A stretch of DNA of 64,000 nt from Ciona savignyi (Eukaryota > Chordata > Ascidiacea > Phlebobranchia > Cionidae): NCBI GenBank assembly GCA_000149265.1, contig CH003098.1, positions 515,284 to 579,283 of the forward strand, read 5' to 3'. Position 1 is the stretch's first letter; every line of letters starts with the position of its first letter. Below, piece by piece: positions 11,438 to 23,596 of the stretch. The notes below the pieces were generated by a model, which ran no database searches, had not been told where the DNA came from, and saw nothing but the letters and a program-made list of their open reading frames with translations. Position numbers and translations under genes: made by a program.

Positions 11438-12803
11438 GGGAAATTATTTCTCTTAGTTGGATTTTGACTTTTTCTTTTTAATTTGTAATCGAGTTAACAC
11501 TCACAGCAAAGTTTGATAATATGTTGCAGAAGTGCCTGAATCGGACAAGAATAAAAGTCTCCACTGAATGGATAATAAGTTCGGTTGGATAAACTGGGGA
11601 TCTAGAAGTTTCGGAATATCATGCTTTTGTTGTGAGTTATCATTTTCACTTTACAGTCGCTTAAAGTGAAAGTGGGTGATCACAATAGGGAAGGTAGGTA
11701 GAAAAGTGCACATTAAAGTGTGTTTGTGTGCTAAACAATACATGGTTTATCGATCGTTTGAAAAACCATATTTTGACATAAAATTCAAAAAGCCACTGCC
11801 ATTGTTATACACTAAAACTGTAACATAAAGTGTCAAACGGTTTGACTGTATATTTAATACACAACACCAGTTTATTGGTTTAATTTATTTTTTCTTCTAC
11901 ATTTAGGTACATATGCCGTCAATTTACACAATATTATATATTTATAAGAATCCGCATTAGTATTACCAGTATGCAACAGGACACTTCCAGTTAAAACAGC
12001 AAGCACTTATGCCTTTACATAAAAAATGCAATAGCCAATGTGAGAAATTAAAAATGCTTTAGGCGAGGTGACAATTTAAAAATCATATCGATGAAGAAAA
12101 GTACAAACATGCAATGTTCCATTATTAACTTGATTGTGAACTTTTTAAATCAGAAGTTATTTTAGAAACAAATTTGATGCCTTTAAGCACTCATTATTCC
12201 AATGAATTACACAGATTTCTCTTTAGTACAGTGGTTCCCAACCCAGTAGGCGCGCCGTTGTGGCATTTGCATTACTAAGGTGTGCTGCAAGATGTTGCGA
12301 CACTTCAGCTCTTTCTACTGTTTAAACCTGCACATGGAGTGCTGGTAGAAATGAAAACATAGCACAAAAATTATTGCGTACTTTCGCATTTAATTTATCC
12401 CTAATAACATTTTGTGGCATTAAATTTATGCAGTGTAAACCAGGGTAATAAAATCACTGTACGCTTGCCAGGATCAGGTAATGCCGCAAACTATCTATCT
12501 CATCAGTGGGGTACAATAAGATTAAAAGGGTTGGAAACCACTTTAGCATGATACATATAAAATATTTAGCATGATATATAAAAAACATGTATAATACAAT
12601 AAGGAGGTGAATTAGGAACAACAAGCTACTTTAATTAATGCAGAAGCTAAGTTATATGTCCAAGTTGTAAGTTAGTTAATTAAAAATTAATTAAAAAAAT
12701 GCTTTAAGTTAAAATCAACGAGCTTATAATTATACAATTTTTACTTGTTTACTTCCATGACATTTTACAATTAATACGTCTTGTAAAGCCCAACTCAACA
12801 GCT
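11438..12803. other. Spacer downstream of stomatin containing a MITE
   Basis: Apart from the hAT-like element at 12229-12541 I see nothing coding. The segment nearest 12803 is the presumed 3' untranslated region of stomatin; a ttaatt-rich stretch at about 12630 could carry an ATTAAA-type poly(A) signal on the minus strand. Confidence 0.4.
12229..12541. mobile_element. Small hAT-like MITE
   Basis: The left end reads cagtggttcccaaccc and the right end gggttggaaaccact, its near-perfect reverse complement. CAGTGGTTCCCAA-type ends are classical for hAT elements. The flanks ctttagta (12221-12228) and ctttagca (12541-12548, overlapping the last base of the end) are one base apart, consistent with an aged 8-bp target duplication. 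No coding capacity is present. Confidence 0.65.
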
Positions 12804-15800
12804 TTACTTCTTGGTCATCAAGCTGGTGACCATGTCGATGGGCAGGGGGAAAATGATGGTGGAGTTCTTCTCGGCGCTGATTGCTGTCAAGGTCTGTAGG
12901 TAGCGGAGTTGCATGGAGTTGGGAGATTCACTCATGACGTCAGCGGCTTCCTTTAGTTTGCGGGAGGCGTTCATTTCACCCTCGGCCGCAATAACCTGTG
13001 TGTACATGATGAGGTGGTTTATTTATTTTCGATAATGTCATACCAAACTTTTTGCACAGTGCCGAGCTTTAAGCTGTTAATGGCCATTACACTCTCTGGT
13101 TGATTTAGTGTTTAGTAATTTACACGTTGGTAGCATTATACAATCCAGTTATCATTATAATTAGGCAAACAAACGGTAATTAAATAAACATGCTAAGATA
13201 CCGGTTACAGCTAATACAAAACCAATAACCAAAACAATATATTGAAAGAGAAAATAAATTTCAGTTCAAGCGCGTTAAAGCTTTCACACACTTTGCCCTC
13301 AGACACCTAAGCACTAAACAAGCATATTTCAATGAATGGAAGGTGTGGAAACCAGGCTTAAACCACGTTTAATATTGATCCATACAGGGTTGGAAATAAT
13401 ATTTAATTGAAATTAGAATGACATAAACATAAATAACCAATTATTTGTTTGATTTGCCCTTCAATTTATTGTGCATTTAAATAGTATTAGAAGTTTAGAA
13501 CGATATTTTACAATAGTTTTATAATGCATGAAGGAAACATTAAAGAAATAGCTTATTGAGGTCATGACGTGTATGTGCAGTGTATAAGCACGCTAGCCAG
13601 TGCAGCTGAGCTAAGCACAAGCAATGTTTATTTTTACACATAAGCAGCGCAAATAAGCTATTTTAAATAAGCTATTTTTGTGCTGCATTTGTACAGAAGT
13701 TTTTTCTTCAACTTAAGAAATCACATTGTTTTAGAATGCTTTACTGCATGACTTGAATGAAATTACAAATAATTATAAGATATTTAACATTTAACCCTTT
13801 GACCACGACGGAACTTTTGCCGTTTTTGGCAGTTTTGAGTAAGGTTGCTTTGACCTCGTTTGCTGCGAATACTGTTGGACTTAAGTAAAAATAATCTATT
13901 ACAAAGTTGTCCAGTATATAATTTCCTACAAATTGGTATTTTTATTTTTTTGATGACGTCGTAGAATTTGTAATGACGTCATAATCAATATTTTATACTC
14001 TAATTACTCGTTACTGGTAGCTTGTAGAAGATAGTAATGTATTACAAAGTTGTTCAGAATGACATTTCCTACAAAGTTATGTATTTTATTTTTTGATGAC
14101 GTCAACTAAGCGTGATGACGTCACCCATGACTGACAAATAAGGCATTTTATGATCAGAATCACTGTCAGCCTTGGTCATGCTGGCAGCCTGATCGGCGGT
14201 AAATTGTCATATTTCTTCTGAATATCAAATAATAATTCAATAATAAACAAAACAAAGACGAAAAAATAAATAAATATCAATAGTAATTAAAAAAAGTCAT
14301 ATACACATATGTATACATATATCGTTGAAAGATCGAAAATGACTGGTAAAAGCGAAAACAAAGATGGCTACTGCTAGTTTTATTCTCACAGCAACTAGTG
14401 TAACAATTTTAACTCCCCAGAACACAAAAAAGCGATGTTATGTTTAAAAGTTGAACTAGATACAAAAATTTCGAAGTAAACATGTTTGGAGCAATATTAC
14501 TCAAAAATTTTAAATGCAAAGGTTATGTTTTTATGCATTGATTTCGAAAGATCTATTCAAATGCTTTCCAAAAATATAAAAACTAGAAAAATCCCCCAAA
14601 AAACGACTGAATTGTGCATTTTTTTTCGGGGACACTTCTCGGTTACAAATATGTAACCGTCGTGGTCTAAGGGTTAAAGGTCATTCAATTTCGCAAAAAT
14701 TGACAATACAAATGCATTCATTTCTTAAATATGATTATTCAAACATGATATTTGATATATAACCAAAACAAACATTAAAGACATATCGATTTGAGTAATA
14801 ACCTATAATGTGCTGAATAGGAAATAAAACTGACAGAAATTTGAGACAAATTGACGATACAGTAATTCAATATTTCCACCACCATACCGCCACATGGTTA
14901 TTTGTCATTTTACATCTTAAGAGATTAAGAGAGAGAAAGAGAGAGAAAATCAGCATTATGTTTATTTTATTGATTTAAGAAAATCCTATTCGGCATTTAT
15001 CCTGATAATCTTGTGTTTTATCAAGCATCCAACAATTAAGGCTTCCAGGTATTAGACTTAAATTTCAAACAAAACGGATATTGTTTGAAGTCTTAAGGCA
15101 TTAAAAAAAGAATGGTGGTCCCCTGTCTACCTAAATCCCATTTACAACAACCACAAGAATGTATAAATAATACATATGACTGGTACTAATTTGCCTACCT
15201 TAGCTCTGGCATCTCTTGCAGCCTCTGCCTCAGCAGCCATTGCTCTCTGCAGTTGGACTGGTAGACGGACGTCCTTGCTGTTATTTAAAATACAATATTG
15301 TTACCAAAATACTGAAAGAAAAGCGTTTTACCAAAATGAAAAATGTGCATTATAGCAGTTTATCTCATTGTTGTATTGTGTAAACTGGTACTATGTATTT
15401 TTGGAAACATGTATGATTGGTTTGCTGGGTGTGGTGGTGCTGTGTGACGTTTTTAAGGGGACAGATGCATTATTTGTACCCTGGCAGGTAAAAAAATCCA
15501 CACTAGGGGACTTGTAGGCGGTTTTCACCAAATAACTCGTGAGAGTTATTTTGTATTCGGAGAATTATTTACAGCTAGTCACATGATACCTCCCACACAC
15601 ATCCGTTGTTAAAAAGTTTATAGTGGGTTGTTTTTTGTACGGGACATTGTATACAATTGTGTGTTGTGTTTTGTAGGGACATTATGTACAATTGCTTTAT
15701 AATCCAATAGAACCCCCTGGGTTAAAAAATGGCCATCACCAATGTTAAGTTCAAAGAATACAGCACATAGCCCAAGGCAGAGTATTGATTGAAATAACAG

Positions 15801-18800
15801 TTCTATTGAATTATAAAGCAATAAGCAGTTGTGTGTGTTAAATGAATCAGTGCCGTGGCCTTGCAGCTTTATCAACCAAAAATTCTATATATATTTCACC
15901 ATTCACCAACCAAATATTAAAACGGCATAGAACCATACCGTTTGATAATCCCATAAAAAAGCATAAACCCTGAATTATATGGTTAAGGGAAATATAAGAG
16001 AGAAAGAGAGAGACATTTTTAATCAATAATAACTTATTTCCTTTCTGTTTCTTGATTATTTAGGCACCACTAAACTTAACTGTGTCATAATAGAATGGAA
16101 AGCAGAAAAGCAATCATACAACATCAGTCTACTTACATTTCCACACGCTCCACTTTAATTCCCCACGGATCTGTTGCTATGTCCAATGTGGCCTGAAATG
16201 AAATATTCATTAGATATCACAACGGGAGTGAGATAAGCCATGGCAGGTGTGTGTAATTGTGTTGGGACTGGGAAAGCTGTGGTAAAGGATAATAAAAGCA
16301 ATGGTTTGGCTACTAATATAACACAAATTGCAGTATGGTACAAGAAACACAAAATTATTTTAGTACATACATGAACCATAGACACCATTACATAGTTATG
16401 TACGAAAACACACATATCATGTATTTGGGGTTTATATACATATAATTTTATAAATGTATATACTTTTTCTTAAAAATGGGTAGTTTAAAATTAGCCTATT
16501 GAAATAAATGAGTTATTTGTGTTAGGACTTTTAAAATAGATCATAAATTTATTAATGTTTACTTTGCTAGCACTGTTTGTTAAAGGCCATTCAATAATTC
16601 ACTGTGTAACTGTGTAAATTTATCTTTTGCGATTAAATGGACTCACTGAGAGATAGATATGTAGTTGGGTAGTTACCATACCAACCTGGGGAAATGATTT
16701 ATTAAATGGGTTGTGCAACTTAATCAAAAATTAATTACAGTCGACTCAAAAAATTAATTATAGATTTATAGTCAACTTAATTTTACTGATTTATTGACTT
16801 CTTGGTCCTGTATTACACAATTGGTAATCTTTATTTATTGTCTGCACCCATTTGATTGTATGGTGCAGTAATTTACTGCTTTAAAAATCGTACCTGCATT
16901 CCTGCACTGATTTCTTCTCGGTCGGTAAGAACCTCGGAAAGACTCTTTGTACCCAGCATGTTTCTCAGTGTGGTTTGTGCAAGCAACCGAGTAGCACCGT
17001 CAGCGTTTTCCACATTTGCAATGCTCATGGTGGCATCTTGCACTCTGTACTACACCACAGCATCCACAGATATTGTCACGCTGTCTTTGGTCTGGATCTA
17101 CAAAAAATAAAACAACACAATGAGGTACTTTCATTTGGCACAACCTTATTTTCATTTCGTAGAGAAATGGAACGTTTTTCAAGTAGTAAAACTATTTTTA
17201 TCCCAGCGTTGGGTAAACTAGTGCATTAATTATTCTATTTCTATTGTAATATTATTCTATTGTAATACTTTATACATGCAATCGGGTTCCTACATTTTTC
17301 TTCCTGGTATAAAGCTAGTGCTGTGATTCGTAAACAGGGTGGTAAAAAGCTCTGTAAATGTTTTCAACAGCCATCGTTAAGCTGCTATAAATTATTAAAA
17401 AGTTTTTGGTTAAGCATCCTAAAGAATGCTGCTTTGAAAACCATTTATGCAGATTTTAAATATAAAAATAGCCCTTCATTGAACAAAACAATGCTTGCAA
17501 AATATAGCATCCCTGATTGTAATTAGCATAAATTTTATTCTAGTGAGTGGAGGTAGCAGGGACAAAACTGTTGAGGTTAATGGAGCGATCTTAAACAATT
17601 TTTTTACATTTAAAATTGAATTATATAATGATACCAACATAAACATAATATTATGAGGATGTCCTTTTCCATTCCTGGCAAATTAAAATTGTCTATGTGT
17701 GATGACAAATGTAAATTTACCTCTTGCGGTGGTACGTCAAATGACACAGTCCTCAGATCCACTTTACGGTATTCATCGGTGCATGGTATAACAAAGAAAA
17801 TACCTAAACACATTATGGTAAAATTAAAAACATAGAATTTGAATAATTATATACATTTATACCTGGGCCTTTTGCACCACCTTTCGATAGACGTCCAAGT
17901 CGGAAAATGACAGCTCTTTCATATTCTTGAACAACCTGAAAATAAAATGTTTTCATTTTTTGCACGTGATGACTGTCTAGCAATTAATTTTGTGAAAAAA
18001 GGGATTTAAAATAACACATCATGTAAATAACATTAAACCTACACCATACTACAGTTATTAGAAAAATAAACTACGAATAACTTACTAAAAATGATACAAA
18101 AAATACAATTACCTTGACACACATGCAGATCGCAACTGGAAAAGTTAGAAGGATAATAAAACCCGACAAAATCAAGAGACAGATACCACAACACCCGTAA
18201 TCAGCATCATCTCCAGCTGTAAATACATTTTTATTATCAACATTCAAAGATTTTTGGGTAAAAATTCATGCATTGAAATAACTAGTGACACAGATCAATA
18301 TTTACTGAAGCTTAGTCTCTCCAAATGGTTGCTTGTGAGGTCTAATTTTTACAATACAATTTTAACACTCACATGTATTTATTTGGTTGTTGTAGGGTTG
18401 GTTTCCACGCTCTCGGTTATTAGTTTCTTTCTGCATTTTTATCAGTTTTTCTCTACACAAACTTGTTTAAAGCCTAATCTGAACTACACTGCTAAAAAAC
18501 AAATAACCAAACAAAGCAATTAAACATCCATTGTCTAAAGATACGGTTTACATAAAACAAGTGTAAGTTGTGTAATGCTCTCATATTGCTCAGTTGCAAA
18601 ACAGACCTAAGTGCTTGGCCTAACTCTTATACTCTTTTTTTATTAGGTACTATTATTAAAAACACTTGTGTTTATACATGATTTTTCTTTTTTTGTTCTT
18701 GTTATTTAGTTTGGGTAACAGCATTAATACAGAATGTTTTGGGATGATACATCTAAAAATAGTCACTATGCTGCAGCAGACTGGACATGTGAATTCTCAC

Positions 18801-19894
18801 CAAGTAAAATTGCACTAATTCTTGCTCTTTGTTTTCCTAATAATCACTTGTACACGCGAACTTTTAGGTGTAAAACTTTGTTATTGGTTCTACTTTTCGC
18901 CGAACTTTTTAGAAATCGCTATTCAGTTCTACTTACATAGATTTATTTGCTTGTTGTACGGGGTGTTCTTTGCAGATGTGTTCTGTTGTTGCTGCATTTC
19001 CATCGCTATCATTACAATAAGGGTGTTAGGTTATTATATTAATTATATAATTAACTTAAGTTTTCACGAATCAAATTTATACATCAACTGTAGGCACAAG
19101 TTATTTTTTTGGTATTTATATGCTGTGCTCGTTTAAGTTATGACATTCTTTTCGTTTCTAGACTGCACAACTCACTGTTGCTCCCGCAACGTCTGACACC
19201 ACCCAATCGTTGAGCGAAAGGCGCACAGCGTTGTCTTATTGGCTTTTAGTCAACATAGCCGTTGTCATACACGCGTGTGCGCGCACGAGGAAACGTGACG
19301 ACACTCGTGCTGCCTCGTGACTTCGGAGAAAAGATTGTAGGAAACTACTATCGCAAATGGAAAATGTTCTTATTTTTACCCGGAATTGCATTTCATATTT
19401 TATTGACGAATTTGTAATGACGATTCGTTATTTTGTAGTTCAGCACTTCCTTTACGCGCCAAGACATGGAAAATGGTCGACTAATCGCCGAATTAAACAA
19501 TAGATCAAAAGGTTATCAGATCAATCAGATCGGTGCTCCAATCGTTACAAGTAATTTATTTGCCATACACTACTGGGATCGAACATAAATAAATATATCT
19601 GTTTAACCGACGTCGTGGTCGTATGTATGCATTTCGAATTTAAATTAATGTGTTCTCGACAATTTTAGTAAAATTTCGCCCATTTTATATATCAGTTCAC
19701 CGTTAAACCTGTCACAACTAGATAACCCTAACGTTTCTTTTATCCGCGTCTATTGCATATTTAATTCAAGTCAGATCAAAATAGTTACATTGTATTGTAA
19801 TAGCCTGTGTAGTTAGTGATCAATATTACTCACCTGGTTCTTTTAAAAATCTGGTGGAAGGAGTGCTATCTTCGGCATTTACGTTTTCCGACAT
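12804..19894 (-). CDS. STOM: Stomatin (SPFH/band-7 membrane protein), eight exons, with an in-frame TAG
   Basis: Exons on the minus strand: 19834-19894, 18113-18216, 17863-17935, 17721-17803, 16894-17097, 16137-16192, 15199-15277 and 12804-12995. All junctions have GT/AG signals and every phase agrees, giving 284 codons including the stop, close to the usual 288 residues of stomatin. The protein has a short polar N-terminus, a hydrophobic hairpin with the TFP motif near residues 30-55, then the SPFH domain (VVQEYERAVIFRLGRL, FFVIPCTDEYRKVDLRT, TKDSVTISVDAVV, ATRLLAQTTLRN, WGIKVERVEIKDV) and the C-terminal oligomerisation region ending YLQTLTAISAEKNST, then FPLPIDMV. Stomatins sit on the inner face of the plasma membrane, bind cholesterol and modulate ion channels. 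Codon 123, at 17050-17052, is TAG where family members have the first Tyr of VVYYRV; everything before and after is intact. Read literally, the product is truncated; a base-calling error or a null allele are the likeliest explanations. Confidence 0.92.
13795..14673. mobile_element. piggyBac-type MITE in the last stomatin intron
   Basis: The block begins ccctttgaccacgacgg and ends ccgtcgtggtctaaggg, a terminal inverted repeat with one mismatch in 17 bases, and is flanked by TTAA at 13791-13794 and 14674-14677. A TTAA target duplication with ends starting CCCTTT or CCCTTA is diagnostic of piggyBac elements. At 879 bp without a transposase frame it is non-autonomous. The interior contains two imperfect copies of a unit of about 90 bp (near 13898-13983 and 14038-14128), each beginning attacaaagttgt and carrying two gacgtc motifs. 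Confidence 0.85.
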
Positions 19895-20256
19895 GGCAAG
19901 AATCTCTCAGCTCAGATGCAAACACTCGAAAAATGTTACGCTTGGCTGATTTTGGAAGTGTCGCCTACGTCATACAATGGGTGAGCGTGTGTGCTGAATG
20001 TTAATACTATAAATGCGTTTGTAAACATAACGCTAATTCCTCAATTCATTTCTGTTTCTAATCGATTATTCTATCACTATTGTCTGTAGTACACAGAGTA
20101 CTGCTTTTCAAAGTACTTTCTGAGGCCTTTGCCCAAGGCAATCGACCAACTATTCTGACACAACCTCTCACCTCTCATTAAACTTGGGCGGTTCGGAGGC
20201 TTGAGAAAAAGTAGCGTAACTCTTTAAACAAACAGCCCTTAACATCGTATCCACTG
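19895..20256 (-). promoter_or_regulatory. Presumed stomatin promoter region
   Basis: This is the sequence immediately upstream of the stomatin ATG. A half-CRE-like tatgacgtagg lies about 80 bp upstream of the start on the minus strand, and ctgag-type acceptor sites lie close to the ATG. No TATA box is obvious. The assignment is by position only. Confidence 0.35.
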
Positions 20257-20259
20257 TTA

Positions 20260-21340
20260 AGCCCCGTTTACACCAAGCGTACCTCGGCGTACGGCAGCGC
20301 AGCGACCATAAAACAAACAAAGAAATAATTCGCCCGGCGTACGCCGAGCGTACGCTCAGAAAGTCAAGCTGCGCTACGCCGAAGTTCGCTCGTGTAGCGA
20401 ATTTCACGGGCGTAGCGAGAGTATGTTATAATATATTTCTATGGCAATAATTGGTTTCCATAGATACGGTGAAGTCGTCTTTAAACGCTTTCAATAAAAG
20501 AATACAAACTTTACACTAATTTTAAATAGATACTTAAACTAGTTTAAGTATCTTTAAACTTATACACAACAGTCGTACAAAAACAAAACTGTATTGCTGC
20601 ATGCAATTCACCAGCGATTAAACAACTTGTACATAAATTTGGGTAATATTTTACCCTTTTACTTATATGCTTGTAGCCTACAGCCTTTAAACTGTATTGT
20701 AAAGACATTTATGTAAACACATCTATTGGTTCTGCCAAATTACATACTATATTTACTGTAATAATTTGCTCAACATTTGTGATGGAAAATATCGAGCTGT
20801 CCAAAGAGTTTTTTCTCCGGGGCTGTAGAAAAACCTCCTTGTTTGTACGCTATGTGATGTCCCTATTTCCACAAAGGAATAAATTTTAAAATCCAATCTA
20901 CGTTCAGTTTCTAACATAACACATTTTTATTGTTCATTCAATCATTGTCTTGGTGTTAAACTTTCAAAACAAAAGTAAACGGCTAGGCTTTTAGGAAAGT
21001 AAAAGTTTATGCTTAGTGATATATGCTAATCAGTAGTGAACGCGGTTGCCCAAAAGTGCTGTACGCAAACGTGTATATTATTATACGTTTTTATATAAGT
21101 CATATAAACATGCGTAATAATTAGGATACCTATTGTGCAGGTAGTTAAAATGTTTTGTTGCATTTTGCTGTTGTTAACAGCACATCGGTTGTTAAAACTT
21201 AATTTGGCTTCTCAATTCACATTTTGATCGTAACCATTATATACACATCGGTTCACGACAAACGCTGCGCTTGGTGTAAACGGTCGTGCGCCGAGCTACG
21301 CCGAGTACGCTGCGCTCGCAAGTTTGGTGTAAACGGGGCT
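20260..21340. mobile_element. Harbinger-like non-autonomous element
   Basis: The left end reads agccccgtttacaccaa and the right end is its exact reverse complement, ttggtgtaaacggggct, a perfect 17-bp terminal inverted repeat. Both sides are flanked by TTA (20257-20259 and 21341-21343), a 3-bp TWA duplication as made by PIF/Harbinger transposases. The terminal 100 bases at each end are GC-rich with repeated cgccgagcgtacgc-type motifs, while the 800-bp middle is AT-rich and contains a 24-bp perfect palindrome at 20529-20552 centred on actagt. No transposase is encoded. Confidence 0.75.
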
Positions 21341-21343
21341 TTA

Positions 21344-22197
21344 ATCTCCACCAGTCAGATTTAAAACATGTGTCTACACGTTTTCGCCTGAATCCTTAAG
21401 TTACAAATGTAATTTGTGGAACAACAATGCAGACACACACACACGCGCACGTGGCGCTAGTAAACGCGCATAAATTATTGAACTGCTTACCGTTTGTCCA
21501 AGTGACCTAGTCGTTTAATTATTAAATCTGACTATAAAACTATTAGCAATAAATAAAAGACTTAAATGAGTTATAACTGCACAACCAATTTGGCTGCTTA
21601 ATATGACTGTCGTTATAGGCCTACCCTAAGTTGCCGTTAGCCAATGTTAAGTTGTCTCGCTTAAAACTTTGTGGTGATTCGTCTAAAGCCAATGAGTGCG
21701 TTGTTTTAACGAGTAAATAAGTGTTTCTTGTCGGTGATGTTAACCATGCTGCCCAGACCTTGCAGCTGTCTGTGTTCCGAGACAAGCTGTTTGCACAATA
21801 TGACGTAAGCCTATATATATTATGTGTAAACCAGTGATCAAAAGGGGTTTACACGTTACCGCCTATCTGAATCGATAATGGGTATTTACAAAGATGTTTA
21901 AACGATCTAACATGAAGGTATATGTTATACCATATATTACCATAGTATACTAAATCTGTTTAGTATACTATCGTTGTACACAGTTGCGTATTTAGGGGCA
22001 TAGTGTAATGTCCTTCGCTCATTGACGTTAAACCGTATATACGTATGTATTTTCAGCTTTGTTATATATACTAAATACTGATTTAAATTTAATAAGAGAC
22101 CCAAGTCTTTATCAAACTTAAATCACGAACAGATGACATTATTAAGAAATAATTCTGCATTACATTATAATACGGTTGATTTTTTTGATGGTGACCA
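21344..22197. other. Spacer with no recognised gene
   Basis: I see no coding signal. A short ca-rich run (acacacacacgcgc) occurs near 21433 and a local inverted repeat around tagtatactaaatctgtttagtatacta lies near 21945-21970, described here only by position and gist. Confidence 0.4.
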
Positions 22198-22200
22198 GTC

Positions 22201-22433
22201 AACTGAACCCCTTACAACTGAACCCCTTACAACTGAGCCCCTACAACTGAACCCCTTTACAACTGAATCCCTTTAAACAGAACCCTTTTAACTGAAAAGA
22301 GGGTTCAGTTGTAAAGAGGTTCAATTGAAATGGGTTCAGTTGTAAAGGGGTTTAGTTTAAAGGGGTTCAGTTAAAAGCAGTTCAGTTGTAAAGGGTTCAG
22401 TTGTAAGGGGTTCAGTTGTAAGGGGTTCAGTTG
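22201..22433. repeat. Inverted tandem array of a 15-17-bp unit
   Basis: From 22201 to about 22296 the unit aactgaaccccttac is repeated about six times with small changes. From about 22298 to 22433 the complementary unit ttcagttgtaagggg is repeated about eight times in the opposite orientation. The two arms meet near 22297 with only a few spacer bases, so the block can fold into a long hairpin. The outermost units are the most regular and the inner units the most degenerate. I see no gene and no flanking target duplication that I can call. Confidence 0.85.
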
Positions 22434-22436
22434 TCA

Positions 22437-23054
22437 TGGAACCTTTTTTGATATATTGTGATAATAAAGCGTGGATTCGGAGATGTTAAATAAATTTCAA
22501 GGATGTTTTTCTGTTGTAAATTTTTGCCACATTTTCTGCGACAACTTATACCAGTGAACGGTCGTTTAGCAGTTTGAAATTCAATAAAAATTTCTTGCGT
22601 TTCCCAATGGGTGATACTCAATTAAATGGCCTTGCGACCTCATTACCTACACTGTGATTGGAACCTGATTTATTGTCTCATTTCCAAGTTTGGAAAAAAA
22701 TAAGTTATTTATGTATGTCCTAACAGAAGAAGATAGAAAAATAGAGGAAATGCATTATAGGGGCAATCGTAAAATTACTTCGTGCTCATCATCCGGGTTA
22801 CCTCAGTGCTATATTTTCGCGCAGACAACATTTCGGAAAATTGCTGACGATCGCGAGCAAGCTATGAATGCGAAACAAGCCTAAAAGGTGCTTGGTCTCG
22901 CGAACTTGTGTATGTACCGGTCAAGTTTGTTTGTTGCTGTTCAAACTCACGACATGAGCCTGTGTAAACGTGCAAATGAATAATTATTCGTATTGCATTA
23001 CCTCTTGTTTTTTTTGGAAAAAGACAAAATTAATTTATATATACTTCGAACCTT
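22437..23054. other. Spacer with no recognised gene
   Basis: No gene is supported. Around 22780-22815 a short stretch (tcatcatccgggttacctc) resembles the middle of the SINE family but is too short to assign. Confidence 0.4.
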
Positions 23055-23225
23055 TCGGACTCTTTTTTTCGAAACCATGATAGGCTCATTCCCAAGACCA
23101 TTTTTGTTTATGGTTCTGTATATGTATCGGTCGCGTTAACTATTCGGCCACACCAACCGAACAACACTCAAAGAACTTTTTCTTCACTGTTACAATTTTC
23201 GAACTCATGATAGGCTCGTCACTTC
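23055..23225 (-). repeat. Copy of a second dispersed repeat, SINE-like
   Basis: This segment shares the ordered blocks tcgaaaccatgataggctc, tatgtatcggtcgcgttaa, attcggccacac, ctcaaagaactt and catgataggctcgtcac with 25479-25650. On the minus strand the block around the contrasting homologue gggttcgaaac fits a polymerase III B box, suggesting another tRNA-derived family. Positions 23226-23596 hold no recognisable feature. Confidence 0.55.
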
Positions 23226-23596
23226 GAATCACACTTATGCAAGAGATTATTTTAACGTCATGTTCTGCAACGCCGGCCTCGAAAGCGATATCGCCCAAGT
23301 AGAAACTTGTTCTAATCCATCGCTCGCACCACTATCATCGCCGAGATTTGGCGGAAAATCTCAGAAAATTCCGCACTTGCAAAAATGAATCAAGATGAAA
23401 ACTTGAAAATTTCCGAATATACCAACATGGCGAAGGTTGATTTCAGCGAAAATTTGATTGAATTTGTACAAAGCAACCTGGTTTTGTAAGTTGCAGAAAA
23501 TCCTGGATATAAAATCATAAAACTTAAACATCATATTTGGATTAAAATCGCTAAAATTTTTGATAAGACCGGTAAGTTACACATAAATAGAGGAAG

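Noticed and set aside
17000-17182. 60-codon Cys-rich frame on the minus strand
   Set aside because: It is another frame of the stomatin exon at 16894-17097.
22201-22433. CRISPR-like repeat array
   Set aside because: Units are contiguous without unique spacers, reverse orientation midway, and the host is an animal.
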